A stretch of DNA of 64,000 bases, taken from contig NZ_CP029797.1 of assembly GCF_003268595.1 (NCBI RefSeq), positions 3,617,501 to 3,681,500 of the forward strand. Direction: 5' to 3'. This DNA comes from Paraliobacillus zengyii. GTDB lineage: Bacteria > Bacillota > Bacilli > Bacillales > Amphibacillaceae. The notes beneath the pieces were generated by a model. That model ran no database searches, had not been told where the DNA came from, and worked only from the letters and a program-made list of their open reading frames with translations. Numbering within the stretch: position 1 is the stretch's first letter; the number at the start of each line of letters is the position of its first letter. Position numbers and translations under genes: made by a program. Shown piece after piece: positions 19,009-28,500 of the stretch.

Positions 19009-20436
19009 CTAAAAAATTAATAAGGCTAACAATGTTGACACTACCAGACCTATCATAACTGGACCAAAGTTTTTTCGCACTAGCTCCATTACTGGGACCC
19101 CACAAAATCCCGCTACAGCTACGAGAGAAGACCATGCAATAATTGTTCCTCCCCCAGTCCAAATGGAACCCATTTGACCAATTGCAGCAAGAGTTGTAGG
19201 GTCAATTGAGCCATTTGCAAGCGCTCCGGATAATGCACCAGTTAAGGGTAAACCGGAAAACCCAGATCCATCCAATCCGGTAATAATACCAATTACCAAA
19301 ACACTAAATGCTGCTAAAACCGCACTTTGTGGTAAAAAGCTTTGGCTTGATTGTACTAAATCAAACAGTAATGCCGGTGGATCACCATCACCAATCGATA
19401 AGATACTTCCAGCAAAATCAGAACTTCCTAAAAAGAAAAAACCTGCAATTGGAATTACTGGCCCCATTGCCTTAAATGCAAACACAAAGCCTTCAATAAT
19501 ATGCTCACTAATATAGTCTAAAGCACGATGTTGACCAAAAGCGACTGTAGAAAGCAGTAGAAGTATTACAGCTACTCCACCTATAAAGGCAGCACCCTCT
19601 CCTCCTTCAAATCCTCCCATACGTCCACCAGTTAATTTAGTTGATATCATGAAAATCATAACGATTAGCATTGAAATAGGAACTAGTACAGCGAATATTT
19701 TACTCCACATGGGCAGGTGCTTACTTTCCGTTTTCTTGGTATTTTCATCTTCTAATCCTTGCATAGTTGCTAATTCCTTATCAATTTCGGGATCATTTTT
19801 CATCCGAATTGATTTCCTGTTAAAGAAATAAGCTAGAGCTATCGCTATTCCCCCGGTAATAAACGATAAAATTAACGCTTGGTCTACTAAACTAGATGTT
19901 TCAACACCTGCAGCTTTAGCTGACAACCCTGGCGCAACTTGGATAATGTAGTCTGATGACAACGCCATACCTTGCCCTGCAAGAGCAACAGCCATTGCCG
20001 CTACCATAACTGGCAATCCCGAACGAACTGCAGCTGGAACTAATAATGCGCATATAAGTGGAACTGCTGGTGTAGGCCAGAAAAACAATGAAATAACATA
20101 GGTAACGCCTATTAAAACAAAAAATGCAACATGGCCATTAATCATGAATTTTTCAATTGGTTTAATCATACGGATGTCTGCACCTAAATCCTTCAATGAA
20201 TGCAACAAAGCAACCATGAATGTAATAATAAGAAAGATATTAAATAACTCTTTAGCCGCCACAAGGTTCGCATTGAATGTCGCAGTAAAACCGTCAACAA
20301 TGCTTCCTTGATAGATCCATGCGACCAAAAACGTTCCAAGTATAGTAGGAAGTACAACACCTTTTCGAAAAATCATTGTAATAATAATCAATAATGTAAA
20401 CAAACCATATATCCAATGGGAAATAGTTAATTCCAC
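19009..20436 (-). CDS. Multi-pass permease of ion-transporter/GntP-like type, substrate unknown
   Basis: This 475-residue protein has about 12 hydrophobic segments, a cytoplasmic charged loop near residues 205-235 (EDENTKKTESKH) and re-entrant-like stretches such as FWPTPAVPLICALLVPAAV and ITGLDGSGFSGLPLTGAL. These fit the Na+- or H+-coupled anion permeases related to GntP and the dicarboxylate carriers. I do not recognise a specific member. It is a monocistronic gene with its own terminator. Confidence 0.7.
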   Translation of the reverse strand: MELTISHWIYGLFTLLIIITMIFRKGVVLPTILGTFLVAWIYQGSIVDGFTATFNANLVAAKELFNIFLIITFMVALLHSLKDLGADIRMIKPIEKFMINGHVAFFVLIGVTYVISLFFWPTPAVPLICALLVPAAVRSGLPVMVAAMAVALAGQGMALSSDYIIQVAPGLSAKAAGVETSSLVDQALILSFITGGIAIALAYFFNRKSIRMKNDPEIDKELATMQGLEDENTKKTESKHLPMWSKIFAVLVPISMLIVMIFMISTKLTGGRMGGFEGGEGAAFIGGVAVILLLLSTVAFGQHRALDYISEHIIEGFVFAFKAMGPVIPIAGFFFLGSSDFAGSILSIGDGDPPALLFDLVQSSQSFLPQSAVLAAFSVLVIGIITGLDGSGFSGLPLTGALSGALANGSIDPTTLAAIGQMGSIWTGGGTIIAWSSLVAVAGFCGVPVMELVRKNFGPVMIGLVVSTLLALLIF

Positions 20437-20745
20437 TTGCTTTCCCCCTTAAAGTTTAACTGTGCTATAGCCTATGCATACAGGGGTGAGTCGGTGACGC
20501 GTCCATTGTATCGATCATTCCAAAGGAAAAACGCTTTTTTAAATGATCAAAGCCTCGATTGTCAATAGATAAAATAAGTGTTCACGGACTTGTCAAAATT
20601 TTGTTAACTAATTGTGAAGTATTGAACAAAACTATTTTACATACTTTTTAAACATGTTAATATACAAATATAGAAAACAAACAAGATATCTTGAATCACA
20701 TTATGTGAATTGTTGAACAAAAAAACTAATTTAGGAGTGGTTATC

Positions 20746-21255
20746 ATGTTGGAACTTTTAAGAAGAAATAATATCATTAGTGGTGTATTAGCAATTATTA
20801 GAGTTTATATTGGTTATTCTTGGATTACAGGTGGATGGGGTAAAATTACCGGCGGTGGTTTTGATGCTAGTGGATTCATACAAGGTGCTATTGCAAACTC
20901 TGCAGGTGAAAATCCAACTGTACAAGGCTGGTGGGCAGCATTCTTAGAAAACGTTGCTTTACCAAATGCAGAGATATTCTCATTCTTAGTTATGTGGGGT
21001 GAGGTACTAGTTGGGGTAGCGCTGATTCTTGGGTTATTCACTAACTTCGCCGTACTAATGGGTCTGATAATGAACTTCTCATTCTTATTCAGTGGCACAG
21101 TAAGCACTAACGGGCAAATGATCCTTCTAGGTATCTTCGTTCTTGTTGCTGGAGCAAACGCTGGGAAATTTGGGTTAGATCGTTATGCAATCCCTTATCT
21201 AAAAGGCTTAATTAATCAAAGACAAACGCGTTCAAGTAAAACCGTTGAAGTATAA
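20746..21255 (+). CDS. DoxX-family membrane protein
   Basis: This protein has four membrane segments. After IISGVLAIIRVYIGYSWITGG comes a region rich in Gly and Asn, then EIFSFLVMWGEVLVGVALILG and a C-terminal FGLDRYAIPYLK. The family resembles the DoxD subunit of thiosulfate:quinone oxidoreductase, but Bacillus members mostly lack a proven role. The start at 20746 follows AGGAGTGG; the in-frame ATG at 20710 has no ribosome binding site. Confidence 0.87.
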   Translation: MLELLRRNNIISGVLAIIRVYIGYSWITGGWGKITGGGFDASGFIQGAIANSAGENPTVQGWWAAFLENVALPNAEIFSFLVMWGEVLVGVALILGLFTNFAVLMGLIMNFSFLFSGTVSTNGQMILLGIFVLVAGANAGKFGLDRYAIPYLKGLINQRQTRSSKTVEV

Positions 21256-21267
21256 CACCTATAAAAT

Positions 21268-21297
21268 GCATGGATCAAGTTGATCCATGCATTTTTT
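21268..21297 (+). terminator. Terminator of the DoxX gene
   Basis: The TGCATGGATCAA / TTGATCCATGCA palindrome is followed by T6, 13 bp after the stop. Confidence 0.92.
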
Positions 21298-21328
21298 GCT
21301 TTTTTCTTTTAAATTCCTCTGACATTGC

Positions 21329-21361
21329 AAATGCCTCCCTTAAAATTAAGGGAGGCATTTT
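21329..21361. terminator. Terminator, mainly of opuAC
   Basis: The AAATGCCTCCCTTAA / TTAAGGGAGGCATTT arms surround a 3-nt loop. It lies 33 bp beyond the opuAC stop and could act on both converging genes. Confidence 0.85.
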
Positions 21362-21393
21362 AGTTTCGTATGGTATTCAACTATTAAATGTAA

Positions 21394-22314
21394 TTACTCT
21401 GCTGGTTCAAGGTCTTCAATAGAATCAATGTCCATATATGCAGGAACAACTAGACCATTCCTAGCACCTGTTAAGTTTTCTCCTAGGTCTACAAACTCAC
21501 CTTCATATTCTTCATAGAAGGAAGCATGAGTTGCAGGCAACCATGGAGCAACAGAAGCATCAGCATCACCTGTTGCAATTGCTTGAAACATTACAGAAGG
21601 ATCAACAGGGGTAAGTGTAACATCATAACCTTGTTGTTCTAATACTAGTTTAACAACATTGGCGGAAGCACGTTCCGAATCCCAAGGAGTTAATGCTAAC
21701 TCAATTGGAGTACCATCTACTGGCTCTGTACCTTCTGTCCATGAATTAACCGTATCCTCGTTTTCATCTATCCACTGTTGGGCTGCTTCTTCAAATTCTA
21801 TATCCAGGGCAGCAAGCATGACCTCTTCAATGTCTTCTGGTTCCCAGTGGAAGCTATCAAGGATGGCATAAGCATCTGGCATATCATCTTCCAGACCTTC
21901 TCTTACTATTGTTGCTATATGTTCTACGTCACCAAAAACACCGTTTGGATCTTCTAATATCTTTATGTCATATTGTGAAAACATGTAGTGAGGTGTCCAT
22001 CCAACAACAACAATTGGCTCCTCATTTTCAATAGCGCTATCTAATGCTGTTAACATAGATGCCGTTGAAGATACTTCATGCTCCCAACCAGAAAGATTTT
22101 CATATTCAGTTAAAGCATTATCGGCTTGTTGCGTAATTCCAGCACCAGGTTCAATGCCTGTAAGAGTGTAATCTACTTCCTCACCAACATTTATGGAAGT
22201 CTCTGACTGATCATCTCCACTGCTACTTGAACTGTCTTGTCCACAGCCAGCTAATACAATAGATAAAGATACACCTGTAATTATCCCCATCTTTTTCCAC
22301 TTTAAATTAAACAT
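21394..22314 (-). CDS. opuAC: Glycine betaine ABC transporter substrate-binding lipoprotein
   Basis: This surface lipoprotein binds glycine betaine or related osmoprotectants for import. The start at 22314 (MFNLKWKKMG) is set by AAAGGAGTG; the longer frame upstream has no site. The lipobox is VLAGC, followed by a Ser/Asp-rich spacer. The OpuAC fold is shown by IEPGAGITQQADNAL, VVVGWTPHYMFSQYDIK, LTPWDSERASANVV and DASVAPWLPATHASF, whose Trp residues form the aromatic ligand cage. No OpuAA ATPase or OpuAB permease gene is adjacent, so it is an orphan binding protein here. A GbsR-family gene is divergent from it. Confidence 0.93.
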   Translation of the reverse strand: MFNLKWKKMGIITGVSLSIVLAGCGQDSSSSSGDDQSETSINVGEEVDYTLTGIEPGAGITQQADNALTEYENLSGWEHEVSSTASMLTALDSAIENEEPIVVVGWTPHYMFSQYDIKILEDPNGVFGDVEHIATIVREGLEDDMPDAYAILDSFHWEPEDIEEVMLAALDIEFEEAAQQWIDENEDTVNSWTEGTEPVDGTPIELALTPWDSERASANVVKLVLEQQGYDVTLTPVDPSVMFQAIATGDADASVAPWLPATHASFYEEYEGEFVDLGENLTGARNGLVVPAYMDIDSIEDLEPAE

Positions 22315-22492
22315 GTTATGAAACACTCCTTTAAATTTGTTCTTTCTTTTAAACTTATTTTTCATTTGAAAATTATCATAATTTTCAAACAATAAAGAAT
22401 AAAGTACACCATACAAAAAATAAATTCGCTAATTTATTGCTAAGACTCCCTACATTATATAGCTTTTGTTAGCTTTTACTCAAACTCCATAT

Positions 22493-22506
22493 ATAATGAT
22501 TATCAT
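22493..22506. promoter_or_regulatory. Fur-box-like sequence upstream of opuAC
   Basis: ATAATGATTATCAT is the same 14-mer that forms the core of the siderophore operon Fur box (16594-16607). It lies 180 bp from the opuAC start and 166 bp from the gbsR-like start. Whether Fur acts here is unknown. Confidence 0.4.
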
Positions 22507-22589
22507 ACATATTATTCATTTAATATGTATTAAACGTAGTTAACATCAAGATAATGTAAAGATGCTCACCTATGGTCCTTTTACCTCTA

Positions 22590-22603
22590 TAAAGTGAACT
22601 TTA
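22590..22603. promoter_or_regulatory. Candidate GbsR-type operator
   Basis: The palindrome TAAAGT-GA-ACTTTA lies 69 bp before the GbsR-family gene in the divergent region. Its assignment is by position and symmetry only. Confidence 0.35.
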
Positions 22604-22671
22604 CTTTTCTCTAATGAACATGTAGTCTAAATTAAACATAGTGTGAGCACCTTATATAGGATGTGATTTAG

Positions 22672-23223
22672 ATGGAAAACATGAAAGCATTAGACCAATC
22701 TAGAGCTAGAGTAATAGATGCAATTTCACAAAATATGACCCTTTATGGTGTAACCCCCTCAATTGGAAGGTTATACTGCTTACTTTTTTTCTCGGATAAA
22801 GCCCTTACACTTGATGAGATGAAAGAAGAGCTAGGAATGAGTAAAGCAAGTATGAGTCTTGCGGTTAGAAGCTTACTTGATTTAAATATGGTTGAAAAGT
22901 CTTGGATAAAAGGTGTGAGGAAAGATTTATATATTGTGAAGGACGATTCTTTTCAGCGCTTTTTCGATTACTTTATAAATAAGTGGCGACCAGCCGTTAC
23001 GATGAATACTACGGCAATCGAAAAATCGATCACTGAATTGCAGGAACTACTTACTAACTCAGATTCTTCTAAAGAAGTTTATGAGCATGCTCAAAATGAT
23101 ATTAACAACCTTCAAAATTGGCTTGGTTATTTTGATTGGCTCAACAGACTAATCGATAGTTTTGAAACACAGGAAATATTTGATTTCATTCCAATCGATA
23201 AAAAGGATGATTCAAAAGAATAA
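22672..23223 (+). CDS. GbsR/OpcR-family transcription regulator
   Basis: This MarR-like winged-helix protein (183 residues) opens with ARVIDAISQNMTLYGVTPSIGRLY, the typical GbsR family start, then LTLDEMKEELGMSKASMSLAVRSL as recognition helix. Bacillus GbsR and OpcR repress glycine betaine synthesis or uptake genes and respond to choline. Being divergent from opuAC, it probably controls that gene. Start chosen at 22672 after AGGATGTGA. Confidence 0.9.
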   Translation: MENMKALDQSRARVIDAISQNMTLYGVTPSIGRLYCLLFFSDKALTLDEMKEELGMSKASMSLAVRSLLDLNMVEKSWIKGVRKDLYIVKDDSFQRFFDYFINKWRPAVTMNTTAIEKSITELQELLTNSDSSKEVYEHAQNDINNLQNWLGYFDWLNRLIDSFETQEIFDFIPIDKKDDSKE

Positions 23224-23284
23224 CTTTAAGCGTCTTTACTAACTTGAGTGCTCAACCAAGTAGCTCTGAAAGGCTTTAAGAAAA

Positions 23285-23319
23285 GAGTCACAACTAGCTT
23301 ACTATGCTAGATGTGTCTC
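23285..23319 (+). terminator. Probable terminator of the gbsR-like gene
   Basis: A 14-bp stem with two mismatches (GAGTCACAACTAGC against GCTAGATGTGTCTC) and a 7-nt loop is followed by a modest T-rich stretch. Confidence 0.6.
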
Positions 23320-23460
23320 TCTTCTGTATATTTACTTTAACTATGCTGAGGACTTGCCATCTTATTTAAAAATGCTTGAGGGATAAATTGAGAAGAAGAA
23401 CAGACTTTACACCATTTTTAATTTTGTACTATTTTTAACACTACTTAATTTTTAATAAAA

Positions 23461-23494
23461 AAAAGTTGCCAACTATATCAGTTGACAACTTTTT
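23461..23494 (-). terminator. Terminator of the pectate lyase gene
   Basis: Arms AAAAGTTGTCAACT and AGTTGGCAACTTTT (one mismatch) with a 5-nt loop run leftward into a long T-run, 15 bp beyond the stop. Confidence 0.9.
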
Positions 23495-23508
23495 ATATAA
23501 GTAGACTT

Positions 23509-25608
23509 TTAGCGTAGGTCCATGTAATACAGATTTGCCACGTCATCTTTCGTAATAACATGATCGCCCGACTTAAGTGATACTATGACAATTCCATCTC
23601 TCATTTGATGAATTGTTCCATCTATCTTGATTTCTGCATCATCTCCAGTATTAAACACTAAAGTTAATGTTGACTCTTCTGAAGTTGTAAACGCAATCCT
23701 TGTTGAACTCTCAATTTTTAGACTCTGCGTTAGTGTTAAGCCGCTATATTCTACTGTTCCTTTACTTGATGATAGATTTCCTTCGATCGTAAAGAAATCG
23801 CTATCCTTTCCATCAGTCGTGAAATTATGAGAATACTCTCCAGTTACTGGCTCCGTTGGGTTGGGATCTGTTGGATCTGTTGGATCTGTTGGGTCTGTTG
23901 GAGTTGGGTCTGTCGGCATTTCTATTGAATTCCCTCCTACAGATAAAAGGCTTGTTGTGTAATTTTTTAATTTTGTCATAAGTTCTGAGTTAAGTTTATA
24001 TGATTTATCATCAACTGCATCATTAAACTCCCATGTGAAGTCCCCGTTATTTAGGCGACCAGATTCTTCTTTAACAATTTGTTCTACAGCACTTACTTCA
24101 TCAATAGCCGATACATTTACGCCCATATCTATACTAGTATCAAAGTTATTATAAGTTGTTCCCCCTACTAGTGTTTTGTATGTGCTTGGTACCGTTTCGT
24201 TTCTAGACGAGGCTAGGTATGCGTCAAATGAACTTGTATTAGCCGAAGCTGTTCCTTCATTTGAATTTGCGTAAACTAAACTTGTAGCATCAACAATTGT
24301 ATTATTGTATGCTTTAATCATTCCTCCATCTTCATCAGAGAATGTACCACTCCCTAACGTATCAGTACCCTGTAAGGAACTCATCATAGGATATTTTGCA
24401 TTTCTAAAATAATTGGATTCTACAAACGCCGAACCACCTGTTGTCACCCCAATTCCATATTTCGAGATTCCATCAAAAAAGTTATTATACACATGAACAG
24501 ATGCCACTCTTATACGTGGATGGCGAGAGTCTGAATGGTCAAACCAGTTATGGTGAAAGGTTACAAAGAACTCTGATGATTCACTCAACCCGACTAGAGA
24601 AGATTTTCCTGAATCCCAGTAATGATTGTGGGAAATTGTAATATCTGTTGAACCTTTCTTAAGGTCTGTTGAACCATCACCTTTTGACTGGTCAGAATCT
24701 GATCCTGCAGTTCCATAGAATAGATCATTATGATGGACCCAAACATTCACATTATCTGTATCAAGTGAAATTGCATCGTCAGGGAATAAAGCCATGCCTA
24801 AGTTTCTAATTTCTAGATTACCAGTATATCTCGCTAGTATTCCCCATCCATAGGCATACGTATCTTCTCCGATACCTTCTAAAGTAATATTCATTTCTGA
24901 ATAACTTGTATTACCTTTCACTTCAAGGTAACCATTACTATTAAGTTGTCCACTCATGTTGTCATCAGTAATTTTGCCAATAAACCGTATTGCAAGTGGT
25001 GTTTTATCATATCCCTTTTTTCTTAATGATAAAATTTCTCCTATACCAACTCCAGTTTCCTTATCACCTGAGCTATTGATTATTACTTCTTGCTTAACTG
25101 TTGTTGCAGTCTCAGATGTTACATAAATAACTTGAGCTCCTTCCCTAAGTGTCCCATCCTCATTATAAGCTCCTGAAGCTGTGCCATATTGTGAGTTCCC
25201 TGCAAAGGCAAATCCAGATCTGTCATGTTCCTTTACGGAAAGTGTATTTGTGTAATCGCTTACACTAGAGCCATCTTTAAGTAAACCGTCCACTTTCATT
25301 ACATAATCTCCAGCTGCAAGACCTACGGCGTCAGCTCTCCAATAAGAAGCGTAGTTACGAATTAAATCATTGTCAATTTGTTGATATTGAGAATCTGGAG
25401 CGCTTGCAGGTTTAATATATACATTATATCCTTCTGCATTACTTATAGGTGACCACTCTACATATGCAGTTTCAAACCAAGCCCCACTGTTAGATATAGA
25501 AAGACTTGCAGCACTTACTGTCTGATTTGCGAATCCGACCGTCACCAAAGATAGTATAAAAGAATACAATAAAAAACGCGTAAATACCTTTGTGATTACA
25601 TTCTTCAT
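23509..25608 (-). CDS. Secreted pectate lyase, PL1 family, multi-domain
   Basis: This extracellular enzyme cleaves polygalacturonate by beta-elimination. At 699 residues it is much longer than a bare PL1 domain. The order is signal peptide (1-33), an FN3-like domain (about 36-125), and the PL1 beta-helix (about 130-530). The helix carries PDDAISLDTDNVNVWVHHND, DLKKGSTDITISHNHYWDSG and HHNWFDHSDSRHPRIR, holding the Ca-binding acids and the RHPRIR catalytic Arg. A Thr-Asp-Pro linker (about 564-587) and a C-terminal beta-sandwich module of about 112 residues follow, probably carbohydrate binding. GGAGGA precedes the ATG. It is monocistronic, and no other pectin gene lies in the window. Confidence 0.95.
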   Translation of the reverse strand: MKNVITKVFTRFLLYSFILSLVTVGFANQTVSAASLSISNSGAWFETAYVEWSPISNAEGYNVYIKPASAPDSQYQQIDNDLIRNYASYWRADAVGLAAGDYVMKVDGLLKDGSSVSDYTNTLSVKEHDRSGFAFAGNSQYGTASGAYNEDGTLREGAQVIYVTSETATTVKQEVIINSSGDKETGVGIGEILSLRKKGYDKTPLAIRFIGKITDDNMSGQLNSNGYLEVKGNTSYSEMNITLEGIGEDTYAYGWGILARYTGNLEIRNLGMALFPDDAISLDTDNVNVWVHHNDLFYGTAGSDSDQSKGDGSTDLKKGSTDITISHNHYWDSGKSSLVGLSESSEFFVTFHHNWFDHSDSRHPRIRVASVHVYNNFFDGISKYGIGVTTGGSAFVESNYFRNAKYPMMSSLQGTDTLGSGTFSDEDGGMIKAYNNTIVDATSLVYANSNEGTASANTSSFDAYLASSRNETVPSTYKTLVGGTTYNNFDTSIDMGVNVSAIDEVSAVEQIVKEESGRLNNGDFTWEFNDAVDDKSYKLNSELMTKLKNYTTSLLSVGGNSIEMPTDPTPTDPTDPTDPTDPNPTEPVTGEYSHNFTTDGKDSDFFTIEGNLSSSKGTVEYSGLTLTQSLKIESSTRIAFTTSEESTLTLVFNTGDDAEIKIDGTIHQMRDGIVIVSLKSGDHVITKDDVANLYYMDLR

Positions 25609-26136
25609 TAAAATTCCTCCAATGTTTTAAATTTTCACACCCTGAGCTTACCACCATGACTGTATTTTCATATGACTTAACTTCTGCCTTAATAAGTTGA
25701 TCTTGTCCATTCACCTCCTTAAACGAAAACCTAAGTTCTCATTTCATATAAGTGCAATTTTCAAAACCGTCTCGACAGAGCAAAAAACCTAACGACTTCT
25801 TGTCATTAAGTTACATTACAAAAAACAACACAAGTCATTTGTTTAAATAACTATAGTCATTAATATGCAACCCGACGATCATAGAAAATTACTTTACCTT
25901 AGATTCGTAGCTTTGCGTCCCTATTTTTCAATAGGTTTGCCAAATATAATATTATGTTATTCTTGATATTATTAATTTTAACAAATTTTTCTATAATAAG
26001 TAAATAATTAGATAGTCCTGTTTTTACTGGCGATTTTTCTTTTATTCTAAAATATTCGAATTTAAAATTTTAAATATGTTGAATTCAATGTTCTAATAAT
26101 TTAGAATTAATTTATATTAGAAAAAGAGGTGCTTTA
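25609..26136. other. Divergent intergenic region, pectate lyase / ArsR gene
   Basis: This 528-bp AT-rich gap must hold both promoters. A TATAAT lies at about 25991-25996, without a well-spaced -35. I found no convincing cre site, hairpin or ORF; the 74-codon frame at the left end is the antisense-frame shadow of the lyase start. Confidence 0.45.
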
Positions 26137-27186
26137 ATGAATGTTTTAAATACCACAAGTAGAAAAAGAGAGACATATGAAGTTCAACTCGAATATTCGT
26201 TACTTTGGGAATGTGCATTGGGGATTGCTGCTGTGACAAACAGTCCTTTAATTAAGACTTTAGAAAAGCCTCAAGAATATTGGGAACAAGTAAAAAGCTC
26301 TATCTCGGATGACTTATTAAATCACCTAGCCACCGTAGAAGAGAAAAACACTTGGAAGTCTTTATTACAGCTGCTTCACCAAGAAGAATTTACTGAAATC
26401 AAGCATTTCATTTCATACATTACAGAGCTATCTGAAACAGATTTAAAGTATATTTGTCTACCTTTCATCGGCCAGAAATATGACGAAATAAGGCTAAGGG
26501 CGGCAATCGGACAACACGTCGCAGCAACCGAATTAATGACGTTAACAAAAGACAACCCTTTTTTTCCTACTTATATCGAATTTATTTGCGATGTAAATGC
26601 TGCTTATTTAAAGGAGCATCTCATTGCTGTTATGAAAGGCTGGTTCGAACAGGTTATTAAAAATGAAAAACCAGAAGAGGTTACTACCTATCTAAAAACG
26701 GATTTAGAATCAAAAATTCACATGTCTAAGCGGATGTCTCCTGAAGCGTTGGTAGAATGGGCAACTGGTGGGATTATCTATTTACCAGAGCCAAGTATCG
26801 GTAGAGTCTTGCTAATTCCACAATATGTTTATCGACCTTGGAATATTGAAGCAGATATAGAAGGAACAAAAGTTTTCTACTATCCGATAGCAAATGAAAG
26901 TATATTTCCTAATAAACCGCATATCCCTAATAACTTTCTAGTTCTGAGATATAAAGCTCTAGGTGATGAGGTTAGACTCCGTATGATCAAACTATTATAT
27001 GAAAATACCTTAACATTACAAGACATCACAAATGAACTAGACATAGCAAAATCTACGGTTCATCATCATCTCAAAATCCTTAGGTCAGCTAGATTAGTAG
27101 AGATAGTGAATGGAGTGTATTGTTTGAAGAAAAATGCACTAAAATCATTACCAAAAGAGATGGAACAATATCTAAATCCAAGATAA
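26137..27186 (+). CDS. ArsR-type winged-helix regulator with long N-terminal domain
   Basis: In this 349-residue protein only the last 85 residues are a winged helix: LRYKALGDEVRLRMIKLLYE, then DITNELDIAKSTVHHHLKIL. The first 260 residues are a mainly helical region also seen in other DUF5937-like ArsR proteins; its ligand is unknown. AAAAGAGGTG precedes the ATG. An MFS exporter starts 12 bp after its stop, so the pair probably forms an autoregulated efflux operon (inference). Confidence 0.85.
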   Translation: MNVLNTTSRKRETYEVQLEYSLLWECALGIAAVTNSPLIKTLEKPQEYWEQVKSSISDDLLNHLATVEEKNTWKSLLQLLHQEEFTEIKHFISYITELSETDLKYICLPFIGQKYDEIRLRAAIGQHVAATELMTLTKDNPFFPTYIEFICDVNAAYLKEHLIAVMKGWFEQVIKNEKPEEVTTYLKTDLESKIHMSKRMSPEALVEWATGGIIYLPEPSIGRVLLIPQYVYRPWNIEADIEGTKVFYYPIANESIFPNKPHIPNNFLVLRYKALGDEVRLRMIKLLYENTLTLQDITNELDIAKSTVHHHLKILRSARLVEIVNGVYCLKKNALKSLPKEMEQYLNPR

Positions 27187-27198
27187 GGGGAACAAGAG

Positions 27199-28422
27199 AT
27201 GGCAGAATCATTAAAAAGAAGTGTTAACGAAGTATCTGAATTTAAGAAAAATCACTCTGCTTTTCGTTTTATTGGTGGAAATGTCATATCTTTTTGTGGT
27301 GACCAAATTTATTTGATCGCTATTCCTCTTATGGTTTTGGCTATAACAGGTTCTCCATTGAGCATGGGGTTGGTAGCGGCACTTGAGCGTTTACCAATTT
27401 TATTTCAACCACTTACCGGGATATTAGCAGATCGTTATAATAGAAAACATTTGTTATTACTATGTGATCTGGCAAGATGTATAATTGTTGGTTTAATTGG
27501 GGTACTATTTATTTTCGACTTATTAGAAATTTGGTTCTTAAATAGCGCGGCTTTTCTTATTGGGATACTAAGTCAAGTATATAATATTGCTCAATTTGCT
27601 TCCATCCCAAGGTTAGTACGTAAAGAGGACCTGCAAGCTATCAATTCTATAAATACAGGTTTATTTAATACTGCTGTATTAGTTGCGCCAGGTCTAGGTG
27701 GATTGATTATTAGTTTTTACAACCCCGGGTATGCGCTTTTAATAAATAGCTTTAGTTTTCTTGTAGCATTTTTTGCGATTCTAAGTATCAATTTAAAACA
27801 AGAGCCTCAAAAGCATGATAAGAAAAGTTCATTCTGGCTAGATATTAAAGAAGGTTTCCAATTTGTTATTCAAACAAAGCCAATACTTTATACAAATCTA
27901 GCAATGCTAATTTCAATCTTTGGTACAACCTTATTTTTAACCATGATGGTATTTCATTTAACTGATACAATTAATTTAACAGTAGAACAGACTGGTATAC
28001 TCATATCGATTGGAGGAATCGGAGCGATAACCGGTGCATTAGTTACTAATTTATTAAGTGAACGTTTCACATACAGGCGCATCTTATTTTTTGCTTCTTT
28101 TATCGGTGGGTTTTCGATTATTTTATTTGGCGTAGCATCTAGCTATTTTCTGTTAATTGTATTCAATGCTTTAGGCACTTTTGCTGCCTCATTGATGAAC
28201 CCTTGTATTGTTACAATAAGACAGACACTAACTCCCGATCATTTATTAGGACGTGTCCAAGCTACGAGTCGATTTATGGCATGGATTCTTATGCCTTTAG
28301 CAGCGTTTATAGCTGGTCTATTAGCTAATGAATTTGGAACAAATTTTACGATAGTATTAGGAGGCGTTGTATCAACTTTCGCTTCATTATTTTACCTACA
28401 TCAATCATTGAAATATAACTAA
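27199..28422 (+). CDS. MFS transporter, MFS_3 (macrolide-efflux-like) type
   Basis: This 407-residue 12-helix transporter has the loop 2-3 motif GILADRYNRKHLLL and a second copy of the pattern before helix 8-9 (LLSERFTYRR). Closest in style to MefA/YkuC-like drug efflux proteins. AAGGGGA precedes the ATG. Co-transcription with the ArsR-type regulator suggests inducible export of a toxic compound. Confidence 0.9.
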   Translation: MAESLKRSVNEVSEFKKNHSAFRFIGGNVISFCGDQIYLIAIPLMVLAITGSPLSMGLVAALERLPILFQPLTGILADRYNRKHLLLLCDLARCIIVGLIGVLFIFDLLEIWFLNSAAFLIGILSQVYNIAQFASIPRLVRKEDLQAINSINTGLFNTAVLVAPGLGGLIISFYNPGYALLINSFSFLVAFFAILSINLKQEPQKHDKKSSFWLDIKEGFQFVIQTKPILYTNLAMLISIFGTTLFLTMMVFHLTDTINLTVEQTGILISIGGIGAITGALVTNLLSERFTYRRILFFASFIGGFSIILFGVASSYFLLIVFNALGTFAASLMNPCIVTIRQTLTPDHLLGRVQATSRFMAWILMPLAAFIAGLLANEFGTNFTIVLGGVVSTFASLFYLHQSLKYN

Positions 28423-28500
28423 ATAAATTGTTTTTAGAAGAGAGCTATACACTAATTCTCCTCTACGTAATCCTTTTAGATGTTTTATAGGGCTCTTATT

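Noticed and set aside
23866..23910. Short tandem repeats resembling a CRISPR or satellite
   Set aside because: They are the 9-bp coding repeats of the Thr-Asp-Pro linker in the pectate lyase, with no spacers.
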